Assembly: GCF_003667705.1 (NCBI RefSeq)
Contig: NZ_CP033019.1
Coordinates: 1,488,001 to 1,552,000 of the forward strand
Reading direction: 5' to 3'
DNA length: 64,000 nt
Source of the DNA: Janthinobacterium agaricidamnosum
GTDB taxonomy: Bacteria > Pseudomonadota > Gammaproteobacteria > Burkholderiales > Burkholderiaceae_D
Position 1 is the stretch's first letter. The number at the start of each line of letters is the position of its first letter. The translations under genes and the position numbers were made by a program. Shown piece by piece: positions 42,635 to 51,320 of this stretch. A model generated the notes under the pieces. It worked only from the letters and a program-made list of their open reading frames with translations, did not search any database and was not told where the DNA came from.

Positions 42635-43456
42635 TCAGTGTTCCAGGCCGCGGTGCCACTGCAGCAAATGATTATTCAGGGCATTCATGGCCATGTCGAT
42701 GGCCAGGCCGAACAGGCCGATGGTAAACATGCCGGCGATAATCTTGTCAGACCAAAAATACTCGCGCGCTTCGAGGATGCGGAAACCGAGGCCGCTATTG
42801 ACGGCGATCATTTCGGCCACGATCACGACGATGAAGGCCGTGCCCATGCCGATGCGCGCGCCGGCCAGGATATACGGCGTGGCGGCCGGCAAGATGACGC
42901 GGCGGAACATGGTCATCTGGCTGGCGCCCAGGTTGCGCGCGGCGCGGATATAAATGCCGTCGACCTGGCGCACGCCGGCGATGGTATTCATCAGCACGGG
43001 GAAGAAGGAACCGATGCTGATCAGGAAGAAGGCGGGCGGGTTGCCCAGGCCGAACCACAAAATGGCCAGCGGAATGTAGGCGATCGGCGGAATCGGGCGC
43101 AGCACCTGCACCAGCGGGTCGAACAGTTTATAGATGGTCTTGTTGGTACCCATCAGCAAGCCCAGCGGCAAGGCCAGGCCGGCGCCGATGGCGAAGCCGC
43201 CCAGCACGCGCGACAGGCTGGCCCAGGCGTCGTGCGGCAATTCGCCGGAGAACATCCACACCAGGTAGTTGCCCGCTTCGGGCGTGTACGCTTGCATCGG
43301 CATCAGGTATTCATACCACTTCACCAGCACGGCCACGGGCGAGGGCAGGATTTGCGGGTTGATCCAGCCGAAGGTCGACATGGCTTGCCAAAGAAGCAAT
43401 GCAGCAGCGGGCACGGCGGCGCCGTGCGCGAAGCGTTTCATCATTTGCATATTCAT
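42635..43456 (-). CDS. ABC transporter permease, NitT/TauT (SsuC-like) family
   Basis: A 273-aa permease with six transmembrane helices and the BPD_transp_1 coupling loop near residues 178-200 (YIRAARNLGASQMTMFRRVILPAATPYI). It lies between the substrate-binding and ATPase genes. Confidence 0.92.
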   Translation of the reverse strand: MNMQMMKRFAHGAAVPAAALLLWQAMSTFGWINPQILPSPVAVLVKWYEYLMPMQAYTPEAGNYLVWMFSGELPHDAWASLSRVLGGFAIGAGLALPLGLLMGTNKTIYKLFDPLVQVLRPIPPIAYIPLAILWFGLGNPPAFFLISIGSFFPVLMNTIAGVRQVDGIYIRAARNLGASQMTMFRRVILPAATPYILAGARIGMGTAFIVVIVAEMIAVNSGLGFRILEAREYFWSDKIIAGMFTIGLFGLAIDMAMNALNNHLLQWHRGLEH

Positions 43457-43486
43457 TGTGATACTTTCAGATTAGCGTGGCCGTGG

Positions 43487-44488
43487 TTAGCGTGGGACAT
43501 AGGACTTCTTGGCTTTTTCCAGCAGGTCCAGCTTGACCCAATCCTTGGCGGCAGGCGCCTTGGCCATGCGGCCCACGCCGAATTTCACCATGTAGTCGGT
43601 GGTCAGCTGCACGTGGCTTTGCGTGATGTCTTCCGTGAAGATGGCGTTGTCGATGGCATCGCGGTAATCCTCGGTCGTGATCTGATTCTTGAACATCGAT
43701 TCGCGCACGTATTTTTCCGCCAGTTTCGGGTCGGCCAAAAACGCCCGCGTGGCGGCGACGAAGCAATCCATGAAGCGCTGGGCCACGGCCGGCTTTTCCT
43801 TGTACATCTTTTCCGTCATCACGAGGGCGCGCACGGGCTCGCCCAGCGGCGTGTCATACGGTTTGATGATGGCCGCGCCGTATTTCTTGTGGATCGCCTG
43901 CGTCGAGTACGGTTCGGACTGGCTCATGACGTCGATATCCTTGGTCAGCAGCGCCTGGTTCAGGTCAGGGTAGCCCATGTACAGGATCTGCACGTCCTTG
44001 CCCGGCTTGTCGGACCAGGTCAGCTTGGCCTTGGTCAATTCGGCAAACAGCAGGATTTCCTGCGGGCCGCCGCGCGTGACGCCGACTTTCTTGCCTTTCA
44101 GGCCAGCAATATCCTTGATGTTCAGGTCGGGACGCCCGACGATCTGCACGCCGCCTTTGGCGAAGCCGCCCACCAGGTACACGGGCAAGCCCGTGGCGCG
44201 GCCCGTGATGGCCGCTTCCAGCGCGCTGGCGGACACGTCGATTTCGCCGGCGATCATGGCCGGCACGATGTCGAGGCCCTTGGCGAAGATGCGTTCTTCA
44301 ATTTTCAGGTCGTACTTCGGCGCGATTTCCTTCATGTAGGCGACGGCGCCGTAATGGGCGAATTTCAGGTTGCCCAGACGGACCAGGTCGGCCGCATGGA
44401 CGGCCAGCGGGAATTGCGCGGCCAGTGCGACGGCCACGGCCAGTGCCTTGGTGTTCAGGAAGGACGAGATGCGGAAGGTGCGTGCCAT
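43487..44488 (-). CDS. ABC transporter substrate-binding protein, NMT1/SsuA-like
   Basis: A 333-aa periplasmic binding protein. The signal peptide (to about AVHAAD, residue ~33) precedes an NMT1/NitT-type fold (GNLKFAHYGAVAYMKEIAPKYDLKIE; PAMIAGEIDVSASALEAAITGR; GKKVGVTRGGPQEILL). The ligand cannot be told from sequence; adjacency to DctB hints at an organic acid, which is inference. Start from TTGGAGACAACAGC. Preceded by a sigma-54 promoter. Confidence 0.9.
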   Translation of the reverse strand: MARTFRISSFLNTKALAVAVALAAQFPLAVHAADLVRLGNLKFAHYGAVAYMKEIAPKYDLKIEERIFAKGLDIVPAMIAGEIDVSASALEAAITGRATGLPVYLVGGFAKGGVQIVGRPDLNIKDIAGLKGKKVGVTRGGPQEILLFAELTKAKLTWSDKPGKDVQILYMGYPDLNQALLTKDIDVMSQSEPYSTQAIHKKYGAAIIKPYDTPLGEPVRALVMTEKMYKEKPAVAQRFMDCFVAATRAFLADPKLAEKYVRESMFKNQITTEDYRDAIDNAIFTEDITQSHVQLTTDYMVKFGVGRMAKAPAAKDWVKLDLLEKAKKSYVPR

Positions 44489-44567
44489 GCTGTTGTCTCC
44501 AAAAAAAGGTAGATGGTTTTTATATTGGGTGAGGCTGCCGCTCTGGTGGCGGTTATGAAAATATAAA

Positions 44568-44584
44568 AGCATCTTCCGTGCCAG
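44568..44584 (-). promoter_or_regulatory. Sigma-54 (-24/-12) promoter of the ABC transporter operon
   Basis: On the minus strand CTGGCACGGAAGATGCT: GG, exactly 10 bases, then GC, with the -24 block TGGCACG perfect and one mismatch (A for T) in the -12 block. It lies ~80 bp upstream of the binding-protein ATG. Confidence 0.8.
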
Positions 44585-44666
44585 TGGAGCGCATTTTGGC
44601 GTTTATTGCAAGTGATTGTTTATAAAGGTTTAATTTGAATCTATTGAAAATGGGAAATGACGAGAT

Positions 44667-44712
44667 TCCGTCTTTCCGCACGGCGAAGGGAAAGACTGTG
44701 CGGATTGCCGCA
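44667..44712 (-). promoter_or_regulatory. Putative tandem DctD-type enhancer (UAS)
   Basis: Site 1 (44699-44712) is TGCGG-ATTG-CCGCA. Its TGCGG-N4-CCGCA layout is the one I recall for rhizobial DctD sites. Site 2 (44667-44680) is degenerate, TCCGT-CTTT-CCGCA. Their centres are 32 bp apart (about three helical turns) and ~95-135 bp upstream of the -24/-12 element. Confidence 0.6.
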
Positions 44713-44789
44713 TTTTGATTGGCTGATCCGGTGCCGGCTTGCGGTGCCGCATGCCGGTGAACCTTCAGGGCGCGGCCGACTCCAATCGT

Positions 44790-44823
44790 AAAAAAACGCG
44801 TTGCAAACAGGCTGGCAACGCGT
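44790..44823 (-). terminator. Rho-independent terminator after the 78-aa lipoprotein
   Basis: Stem ACGCGTTGC / GCAACGCGT followed on the minus strand by seven T. It isolates the lipoprotein gene from the sigma-54 promoter region. Confidence 0.88.
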
Positions 44824-44885
44824 AACTCCCCCGTGGAGTAGGGGCGGCGCCGCAGGGGCGCCTGATCGGTCGCCTTTGGCGGGCC

Positions 44886-45122
44886 TTATTTCGGCGCAGT
44901 GGCGGGCGGCAGGGCCGGCGCGGTGGCCGGATCGGTCAGCGGGGCAGGCGGCGTCGTGCTGCCCGGGCCCGTTTCCGGCGCGGCTGGCGTGACGGGAGGG
45001 GGCATCACTTGTGGGGCGGAAGCAGGGTTGGGCGCCGTTTCAGGCAGCGGTGCTTCGGCCGGTTTTTTGCAGGCGGACAAGGTGATCAGGGCGGCGGCGG
45101 CCAGCAGAGTAGGCATGTTCAT
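44886..45122 (-). CDS. Small proline-rich lipoprotein (78 aa)
   Basis: Lipobox ALITLSACKKP; the mature part is Pro/Ala/Thr-rich and probably disordered. The start at 45122 follows AAGGAACCATC. Function unknown. Gap 45123-45468 to the next gene holds one operator-family site and otherwise nothing I can name. Confidence 0.72.
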   Translation of the reverse strand: MNMPTLLAAAALITLSACKKPAEAPLPETAPNPASAPQVMPPPVTPAAPETGPGSTTPPAPLTDPATAPALPPATAPK

Positions 45123-45329
45123 GATGGTTCCTTTGCAAAGTATCAAGATTGGCGCGATGCGGACGGCGGGTGCCGCGCGCGAAGCTTGAATTTATTGCAA
45201 GAATGCCGACGCTTCTGTTCGCTATTTCACTTTGTGCGCGCATCGAGGCACAGCGGTTTAAATGTCTTTTATAGATGCATCAAGAGAAATAATTCAACAA
45301 GGCAATATTTTTCACTTTCTTGCTTCTAA

Positions 45330-45345
45330 TGTTCGTTAACGCACA
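45330..45345 (+). promoter_or_regulatory. TGTnCG-N4-CGnACA operator upstream of the winged-helix-like gene
   Basis: TGTTCG-TTAA-CGCACA, matching all constrained positions. A -10-like CATTCT (45367-45372) lies exactly 21 bp downstream, ~100 bp before the ATG. Confidence 0.65.
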
Positions 45346-45468
45346 GACCAGTGCGGAGCAGGATGGCATTCTGTGCCCAGACGCTCAGGATTCGTGGTGT
45401 TCTGGTATAAAAATTGCCAAGAACTTAACAATCCGGGCTACCGGCAATCGTTTAAAAGGAGTATTCAA

Positions 45469-46089
45469 ATGCATGCAATGACTCAGTCTCACGTGAAGAG
45501 CGAATTAAAGGCAGCGCACCAGGAACTTCGTAGCCCCGAAAAAGGCTCGCAAATGGTCGAACGCGCAGCACCTATCCCCCCGGAACGCATGAATCCTATT
45601 TCCATGGCACCGATCGAGCGCGTGCGCTCGACGTCGGCCACCCTGCGCCGCATCGAAAACATGCAAAAACTGATCGGCGAATTGTCGCTGCACGAGATGC
45701 TGGCTGACGAAATCGCCTGGTTCCTCAAGTTTTCGCCATCGGGCGCCCGCAAATACATCCGCGACCTGCGCGAAGCGGGCGTGATCGAACTGGCCCGCTA
45801 CATCGAAGGCACCGCCACCTACCTGGGCAAGGCAGTGTACCAGCTGACGCCGGATCCCGAGCGCGTGCGCGCCTTCCTGGCCGCCATCGTCCAGCCGAAA
45901 CGCGAAGGCGCGCCACCGCGCAAGGACCGTCCCGGCTTGCGCGAGCAAAGCATGGCAGGCAGCGGCCGCCACTTCCACATCCTGGCCGATGACACGCATT
46001 ACGCCATCCGCGTCAACCGCGGTCCCGTGACGCGCGATCCGCTGGTCGCCGCCCTGTTTGGCGCGCCACAGCAAAAGTCGGCCGAGTAA
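45469..46089 (+). CDS. Putative winged-helix DNA-binding protein
   Basis: A 206-aa protein. Residues ~55-110 look like a winged helix (NMQKLIGELSLHEMLADEIAWFLKF, then GARKYIRDLREAGVIELARYI), the arrangement seen in MarR/ArsR-like folds. The C-terminal third is basic and unassigned. A regulatory role is inference from that segment only. Ribosome site AAAGGAGTATTCAA. It has one of the shared operators upstream and ends in repeat copy 3 plus a terminator. Confidence 0.7.
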   Translation: MHAMTQSHVKSELKAAHQELRSPEKGSQMVERAAPIPPERMNPISMAPIERVRSTSATLRRIENMQKLIGELSLHEMLADEIAWFLKFSPSGARKYIRDLREAGVIELARYIEGTATYLGKAVYQLTPDPERVRAFLAAIVQPKREGAPPRKDRPGLREQSMAGSGRHFHILADDTHYAIRVNRGPVTRDPLVAALFGAPQQKSAE

Positions 46090-46091
46090 CA

Positions 46092-46196
46092 CCTGACCAA
46101 ACCTCGCGCGGCGTGCGGCCTGCGATGCTCACCGTACTAAAGTACGGTTGCGCTTCTTAGCGACAAATCATCGCCGCTCGCTACGGTTTTGTCAGG
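46092..46196 (+). repeat. 3'-end nested inverted repeat element, copy 3
   Basis: A 105-bp element. Outer arms CCTGACCAAACC / GGTTTTGTCAGG, central hairpin ACCGTAC-taaa-GTACGGT. It starts 2 bp past the stop at 46089, and a strong terminator follows 16 bp later, so it is within the 3' UTR. Confidence 0.85.
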
Positions 46197-46212
46197 CGTT
46201 GGGACGTAATAG

Positions 46213-46236
46213 AAGCCGGGTTACAACCCGGCTTTT
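46213..46236 (+). terminator. Rho-independent terminator after repeat copy 3
   Basis: Perfect stem AAGCCGGGTT-ac-AACCCGGCTT followed by TT. Confidence 0.85.
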
Positions 46237-46345
46237 GGCGTTGGGGCAAGCCCTTTGAGCTGGGCGGATTGAAAAGATATTAATCAACCCCATGTGGGCT
46301 GGACTGCTGCCCGCAACGCGCGGGTTCACTTGAAGGAGCTTGTCC

Positions 46346-46411
46346 TTGTCTGCCTACGCCGCCCTGTTATCGTTCCCGCCATTGCGCTGCCTGAAACGGG
46401 CCGCCGCATGA
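46346..46411 (+). CDS. Possible 21-codon leader peptide coupled to mtfA
   Basis: A TTG preceded by AAGGAG (46333-46338) opens a 21-codon frame (starts LSAYAALLSFPPLR, ends RAAA) whose TGA overlaps the mtfA ATG as ATGA. mtfA itself has no clear ribosome site, so the leader could deliver ribosomes to it. No homology evidence. Confidence 0.3.
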   Translation: MSAYAALLSFPPLRCLKRAAA

Positions 46412-47280
46412 ACCCGTTGCTGTGGATCGCCCTCGTCACGGCCGCCATCGTCTTTTCATTATGGTTCCCCCGCTGGCGCTTGAAGCGTGCCCTGTCCAGG
46501 CCCTTGCCGCCGGAAGGCCTGGCCGTGTTGGAAAAGAATATCCCCGTGTATCCGCGCATGCCGGCCCCGCTGCAGCAGCAGTTGCGCCGTCTGGTCGTGC
46601 AATTCCTGTACCAGAAGAAATTCGTCGGTTGCGGCGGCCTGGAGATCACGGACGAGATGCGCTACACGATTGCCGGCCAGGCGTGTTTGCTGCTGCTCAA
46701 TCGCCAGACCCAGGTGTATCCGGAACTCGACACGATCCTCGTGTATCCCACGGAATTCATCGTTACGCGCGATGAAGTGGGGCCGGGCGGCGTCGTCACG
46801 CCATCGGCCAATGGTTTATTGGGCGAATCCTGGGGCGATGGCCGCGTGGTGCTGGCCTGGGACCACGTGCAGCGCGGTGCGGCCGACTGGACCGATGGCC
46901 ACAACGTCGTGCTGCATGAATTCGCCCACCAGCTCGACAGCGAATCGGGCGCCGCGAATGGCGCGCCCTACCTGCCCAGCGTGTCGAGCTACCGCAGCTG
47001 GGCCACCGTGTTGTCGCGCGACTTCGACAACCTGCGCCACGATGCCATCTATCAGCAGCACAGCGTGATGGACCACTACGGCGCCACGAATCCCGCCGAA
47101 TTCTTTGCCGTGGCGACGGAAACCTTCTTTGAAAAGCCATACCAGATGGCCGAGCACCACGAAGAACTGTACGCGCAATTCTTGCAGTACTACAAGGTCG
47201 ATCCGCGCGACTGGATGGCGCCACCGGTGGAAGCCGAACACATGGCCTCGCCGTTTCCCAATTACGCGCCCCACTGGTAG
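46408..47280 (+). CDS. mtfA: MtfA-like zinc metallopeptidase (M90)
   Basis: A 290-aa peptidase. An N-terminal hydrophobic segment (LLWIALVTAAIVFSLWF) is followed by the M90 domain with HEFAHQLD (His170, Glu171, His174); the third ligand is expected in NPAEFFAVATETFFEKP (~238-255). E. coli MtfA is cytosolic, binds the repressor Mlc and thus affects glucose PTS expression. The membrane segment here differs from the E. coli protein. The start at 46408 lacks a good ribosome site and overlaps a possible leader frame. Confidence 0.88.
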   Translation: MNPLLWIALVTAAIVFSLWFPRWRLKRALSRPLPPEGLAVLEKNIPVYPRMPAPLQQQLRRLVVQFLYQKKFVGCGGLEITDEMRYTIAGQACLLLLNRQTQVYPELDTILVYPTEFIVTRDEVGPGGVVTPSANGLLGESWGDGRVVLAWDHVQRGAADWTDGHNVVLHEFAHQLDSESGAANGAPYLPSVSSYRSWATVLSRDFDNLRHDAIYQQHSVMDHYGATNPAEFFAVATETFFEKPYQMAEHHEELYAQFLQYYKVDPRDWMAPPVEAEHMASPFPNYAPHW

Positions 47281-47389
47281 CGGCAGCGCCTTACATGATT
47301 TACTCATAAGCAAGGCTGAAAAGATTCCTTTTTGGAAATAATAACGTTGCGGTCTAATGGCGGCATTCGTTATCCACCAGAGGAATTCC

Positions 47390-48220
47390 ATGCAGACCCG
47401 CCTTCATTTCGCAGCGCTTCTTTTCACTTCCATCGCTTTCACGCAAGTGGCGCAAGCGGACCAGCTGGCCGCCATCAAGGCGAAGGGCGAACTGGTCTGC
47501 GGTACCCTGGGCACGGACGAGCCGAACAGTTTCATCGACGCCAAGTCGCGCCAGCTGGTCGGCTATGAAGTGGACCTGTGCCGCGCCATCGCCCAGGGCC
47601 TGGGCGTCAAGCCCGTGATCAGGCAGCTGGCCGTGGCCGCCCGCATTCCCGAACTGCAGCAGGGCCGCATCGATATCCTGACGGCGTCCTTGACGCACAA
47701 CAAGGAACGCGAAGCGCTCGTCGATTTCTCGCTGTCCACGTTTTACACGGGCCAGCGCGTGCTGGTCAAAAAAAGCAGCAATATCACGACGGTCGCTGGC
47801 CTGGCCGGCAAGAAAGTGCTGACCGTCAAGGGCGGCACGCAGGAACCGAATATCCGCAAGGCCGTGCCCGGCGTGGAGGTGGTGACGTTCGAGACGGCGG
47901 GCCAGGCTTATCTGGGCTTGCAGCAAGGCAAGGGCGCCGGCTATGTCGACGATGAAGTCTCCTTGTTGAACAATTACGCCAAGCTGGGCGCCGCGCAAAA
48001 GGATTACCTTGTGCTGCCGCAAAACATCAGCCAGGAAGTGTTTGCCTTCGGCATCCGCAAGGGCGAGACGGGCGTGAAAACGGCCGTCGACCAGGTGCTG
48101 CGCGGACTGGAAAAATCGGGCGAGGCGGAAAAACTGTTCTTCAAATGGTATGGCCCGACGAGCAATGTGAAATTTCAGAAGCGCACATTCAAGATTGAGT
48201 CGGACAAGATTGACGCCTAA
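47390..48220 (+). CDS. Polar amino-acid ABC transporter substrate-binding protein
   Basis: A 276-aa periplasmic protein of SBP family 3. Signal peptide to about VAQAD (residue ~24); then KGELVCGTLGTDEPNSFID and a long middle typical of glutamate/aspartate (GltI-type) binding proteins (LVGYEVDLCRAIAQGLGVKP; GRIDILTASLTHNKEREALVDFS). The exact ligand is uncertain. Start from AGAGGAATTCC. Its stop codon lies inside the outer arm of repeat copy 4, which separates it from the permeases. Confidence 0.9.
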   Translation: MQTRLHFAALLFTSIAFTQVAQADQLAAIKAKGELVCGTLGTDEPNSFIDAKSRQLVGYEVDLCRAIAQGLGVKPVIRQLAVAARIPELQQGRIDILTASLTHNKEREALVDFSLSTFYTGQRVLVKKSSNITTVAGLAGKKVLTVKGGTQEPNIRKAVPGVEVVTFETAGQAYLGLQQGKGAGYVDDEVSLLNNYAKLGAAQKDYLVLPQNISQEVFAFGIRKGETGVKTAVDQVLRGLEKSGEAEKLFFKWYGPTSNVKFQKRTFKIESDKIDA

Positions 48221-48328
48221 GCAAACCTACTGCGCGGCGCGCTTTGCGGCCTGCGATGCTCACCGTGCTCCAGCACGGTTGCGCTTCTCAGCCACAAATC
48301 ACTGCCGCTCGCTACGGTTTTCTTAAGC
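48215..48328 (+). repeat. 3'-end nested inverted repeat element, copy 4 (inside an operon)
   Basis: A 114-bp element. Outer arms GCCTAAGCAAACC / CGGTTTTCTTAAGC, central hairpin ACCGTGC-tcca-GCACGGT. The stop codon of the binding-protein gene (48218-48220) is within the left arm. It lies between the binding-protein and first permease genes. Confidence 0.85.
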
Positions 48329-48348
48329 ATCAATGATATTTCACCATC

Positions 48349-49032
48349 ATGTTCCAATTTGATCTGACCTTTTTGCTGGCCGGCGACTACCGCGACTGGC
48401 TCGTTTCCGGCTTGCTGCTGTCCTTGCAACTGATGGGCATCACCTTGCTCTTGTCTTTGCCGCTGGCCTGCGGCGTGGCCATGCTGCGGCTGGCCCCGTC
48501 GCGCCTGCTCAATGGCCTGGGCGCCGCGTATGTCGAGCTGATCCGCAACGTGCCCTTGCTGGCCCACTTCCTGTTCTGGTATTTCGGCGCGCCCGAATTG
48601 TTGCCCGATGCCTGGAAGGAGCGTTTGTATGCCGGCAATATCGAAGCCGTCAGCGCCGTCACGGCCCTGACTTTATATACGGCCGCCTACATGGCGGAAG
48701 ACATCCGCAGCGGCATCCGCGCCATCCCCGCCCAGCAATTCGAGGCGGGCCGGGCGCTGGGCTTCAGTTTTCTTGCCACCATGCGCCTGTGCATCGTGCC
48801 GCAGGCGCTGCGGCTGGCCGCGCCGCCGCTGCTGTCGCAAACCCTGACCCTGTGGCAAAACACCAGCATCGCCACCGTCATCGGCGTGGCCGAGCTGATG
48901 TACCAGACGCAGCGCGTGGAAGCGGCCTCGTTCCGCAGCGTCGATGCCTTCGTCTTCGCCAGCGCGGCCTACCTGGCCGTCTCGCTGCTGATCGCCGGCC
49001 TGGCGGCCTTGCTGCAAAAGAAGGTGTCCTGA
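48349..49032 (+). CDS. Amino-acid ABC transporter permease (GltJ/HisQ-type)
   Basis: A 227-aa permease of the His/Glu/Gln/Arg family with about five transmembrane helices and the coupling-loop motif GRALGFSFLATMRLCIVPQALRLAAPPL (~130-157). Family member motif YVELIRNVPLL at ~61. Weak ribosome site, so expression may depend on readthrough from the binding-protein gene. Its TGA overlaps the next ATG (TGATG). Confidence 0.9.
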   Translation: MFQFDLTFLLAGDYRDWLVSGLLLSLQLMGITLLLSLPLACGVAMLRLAPSRLLNGLGAAYVELIRNVPLLAHFLFWYFGAPELLPDAWKERLYAGNIEAVSAVTALTLYTAAYMAEDIRSGIRAIPAQQFEAGRALGFSFLATMRLCIVPQALRLAAPPLLSQTLTLWQNTSIATVIGVAELMYQTQRVEAASFRSVDAFVFASAAYLAVSLLIAGLAALLQKKVS

Positions 49033-49724
49033 TGCTGGAACTCCTCCATGATTACTGGCTGTATTTCCTCGTGGGACGCTATCCCGAGGGGCCGCTGGGC
49101 GGCCTGGCGCTGACGGTCGTGCTGGCCAGCCTGGCGCTGGTGCTGAGCCTGCCCTTCGGCCTGCTGCTGGGGCTGGCGCGCCTGAGTCCCTGGCACCTGC
49201 TGCGCTGGCCCGTCGCCTTACTGATCCACGTGGTGCGGGGCATCCCCTTGCTGTTGGTCATCTTCTGGGCGTATTTCTTCCTGCCCAGTATCACGGGACA
49301 TGAAAGCGGGCAATTCGGCACCATGCTGGCCGCCCTCGTCATCTTCGACTGCATTTATCTGGCGGAAATTGTGCGCGCCGGCGTGCAAGCCGTGCCGCGC
49401 GGGCAGGTGGAGGCGGCCCGCTCGCTGGGCCTGAATTATCTGGACAGCATGCGCTCGGTGGTGCTGCCGCAGGCGCTGCGCCACATGCTGCCCTCGCTGG
49501 TCAACCAGTTCGTCTCGACCATCAAGGAAACCTCTCTCGGGTACATCATCGGCCTGGCCGAGGTGTCGTTCATCGCTTCGCAAGTGAACGGCCTCGTGCT
49601 GACCAAGCCCGTGCAAGTGTATTTCCTGCTGGGCATGACGTATTTTGTCTTGTGTTTCAGCCTGTCGCGCGCCGCCTTCTGGCTCGAGCGGCGCCAGGCG
49701 CGTCTCCTGAAAGCGGCAGCATGA
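49032..49724 (+). CDS. Amino-acid ABC transporter permease (GltK/HisM-type)
   Basis: A 230-aa permease with five transmembrane helices and motifs [14 protein letters not shown] and [34 protein letters not shown]. Translationally coupled at both ends: its ATG overlaps the upstream stop and its TGA overlaps the ATPase ATG. Confidence 0.9.
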   Translation: MLELLHDYWLYFLVGRYPEGPLGGLALTVVLASLALVLSLPFGLLLGLARLSPWHLLRWPVALLIHVVRGIPLLLVIFWAYFFLPSITGHESGQFGTMLAALVIFDCIYLAEIVRAGVQAVPRGQVEAARSLGLNYLDSMRSVVLPQALRHMLPSLVNQFVSTIKETSLGYIIGLAEVSFIASQVNGLVLTKPVQVYFLLGMTYFVLCFSLSRAAFWLERRQARLLKAAA

Positions 49725-50464
49725 TTACCTTTGACAACGTCAACAAATACTATCGCGACTATCACGCCTTGCGCGAGATCAATGAACACGTGGCCAAGGG
49801 CGAGGTGCTGGTCGTGTGCGGACCGTCCGGCTCCGGCAAGTCGACCCTGATCCGCACCATCAACCGCCTGGAGCCGATCGCCTCAGGGCGCATCGCGGTG
49901 GCGGGCCAGGATATCCACGCGCCGGGGCTGGACGTGAATGCCTTCCGCTCGCATATCGGCTTTGTGTTCCAGCAATTCAACCTGTTTCCCCATTTATCCG
50001 TGCTGGACAATTGCGCGCTGGCGCCGCAGCGCTTGCGCGGCCTCACCCGGCGCGAAGCCGAGGAGCGGGCGCTGGCCCTGCTGGAGCGCGTGGGCCTGGC
50101 GCACAAGGCGCGCGCCATGCCGGCGGCCTTGTCGGGCGGGCAGCAGCAGCGGGTGGCGATTGCCCGCGCGCTGGCCATGCAGCCGCCGCTGATGCTGTTC
50201 GACGAGCCGACCAGCGCGCTGGACCCGGAAATGGTGGGCGAGGTGCTGCAAGTGATGCGCGACCTGGCGCACGGCGGCATGACGATGGTGTGCGTGACGC
50301 ACGAGATGGGTTTCGCGCGCGAAGTGGCGGACCGCGTCTGGTTCATGGACCACGGGCAAGTGCTGGAACGGGCCACGCCCGACGATTTCTTTGCGCGGCC
50401 GCAACATGTGCGCGCACAGCAATTCCTGTCCGATATCCGCAGCCCATATGGGGCACCGGCCTGA
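49721..50464 (+). CDS. Amino-acid ABC transporter ATP-binding protein (GltL/GlnQ-type)
   Basis: A 247-aa ATPase: Walker [11 protein letters not shown]-loop [11 protein letters not shown], signature [10 protein letters not shown], Walker [17 protein letters not shown]-loop VTHEMGFA. Complete and typical for polar amino-acid importers. ATGA overlap with the permease. Confidence 0.93.
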   Translation: MITFDNVNKYYRDYHALREINEHVAKGEVLVVCGPSGSGKSTLIRTINRLEPIASGRIAVAGQDIHAPGLDVNAFRSHIGFVFQQFNLFPHLSVLDNCALAPQRLRGLTRREAEERALALLERVGLAHKARAMPAALSGGQQQRVAIARALAMQPPLMLFDEPTSALDPEMVGEVLQVMRDLAHGGMTMVCVTHEMGFAREVADRVWFMDHGQVLERATPDDFFARPQHVRAQQFLSDIRSPYGAPA

Positions 50465-50569
50465 GGATTTCTGGGCTGTGTGCGCAAGCGAACGGTATCT
50501 TGGCGTTCTCCGGCGCACGCTATCGGAGTGGCGCACGGGGCGCCCGCAGCCGACCAGGAGGGCCGTATC

Positions 50570-51124
50570 ATGTCACGCATCATCGCAGGTCATTTTCAGT
50601 TGCAGGAGCAGATAGACGCCGCGCGCGCCGCCCTGAACCAGGCGGGTTTTCCTGACAGCCGCATCAGCGCCTTCTTTGTCAACCAGCCGGGCCAGCATGA
50701 TTTGCATGCGCTCGGCGGCGACCGCGACGTCTCGCCGGGCGCCAAGGAGACGCCGGAAGGCGTGGTCGAGGGCGTGGCCGTCGGTGCCGCCGTCGGTGCC
50801 GGCATCGGCGCTGCCACCACGCTGGCGACGGGGCCGCTGGGGCCGGTGGTGGGCGCGCTGGTGGGCGCCCATGTGGGCTCACTCTACAGTTTCAACAAGA
50901 TGAAGGAGGCGGGCGAGCCCGAGAAACATGGCGAAAATCACCGCCAGCCGCGCCATCCGGGCATGCTGATCGCCGTGGCGCTGGGCGGCCTCGAAGAGCG
51001 CGAACGGGCGCTCGAGACACTGCACCGGCTGGGCGCCGAGCATATCGAGGAAGCGGAAGGCACGATCGCCAATGGCGACTGGCATGACTTCGATCCGCTC
51101 AGCATTCCCGTGCTGGTGGCGTGA
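50570..51124 (+). CDS. Glycine-zipper membrane protein of unknown function
   Basis: A 184-aa protein with a single glycine-rich hydrophobic hairpin (~62-103: GVAVGAAVGAGIGAATTLATG, GPVVGALVGAHVG). The flanks are charged: an N-terminal FQLQEQIDAARAALNQAGF segment resembling stress-protein 'fold' repeats, and a repeated form of it near residue 142 (LEERERALETLHRLGAEHIEEAEG). Start from AGGAGGGCCGTATC. I recognise no named family beyond glycine-zipper membrane proteins. Confidence 0.75.
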   Translation: MSRIIAGHFQLQEQIDAARAALNQAGFPDSRISAFFVNQPGQHDLHALGGDRDVSPGAKETPEGVVEGVAVGAAVGAGIGAATTLATGPLGPVVGALVGAHVGSLYSFNKMKEAGEPEKHGENHRQPRHPGMLIAVALGGLEERERALETLHRLGAEHIEEAEGTIANGDWHDFDPLSIPVLVA

Positions 51125-51320
51125 ATCAACGCCTCTGTGGTGCCATATGCATAAATTCCGCGCTGCACGAAATTTAGGTATGATCCTTGTTAGTATGAGT
51201 AATTATTGGTAAACAATGCCGACAGGGATAGTTTCCGCGCGCCCGAAGTGACACTGGACCAAGGTGACTGCCCGTAGTACTTGCCTCGCATGCTAACGAG
51301 TATGGATAGGAGGGCGCGTC

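Noticed and set aside
42638..44512. A 624-aa plus-strand frame over the ABC transporter genes
   Set aside because: Spans three real genes on the other strand, which itself argues that it is a shadow.
45232..45252. Operator-like TGTGCG...GCACA upstream of the 78-aa lipoprotein
   Set aside because: The half-sites are separated by about ten bases instead of four and the spacing to a -10 does not fit.
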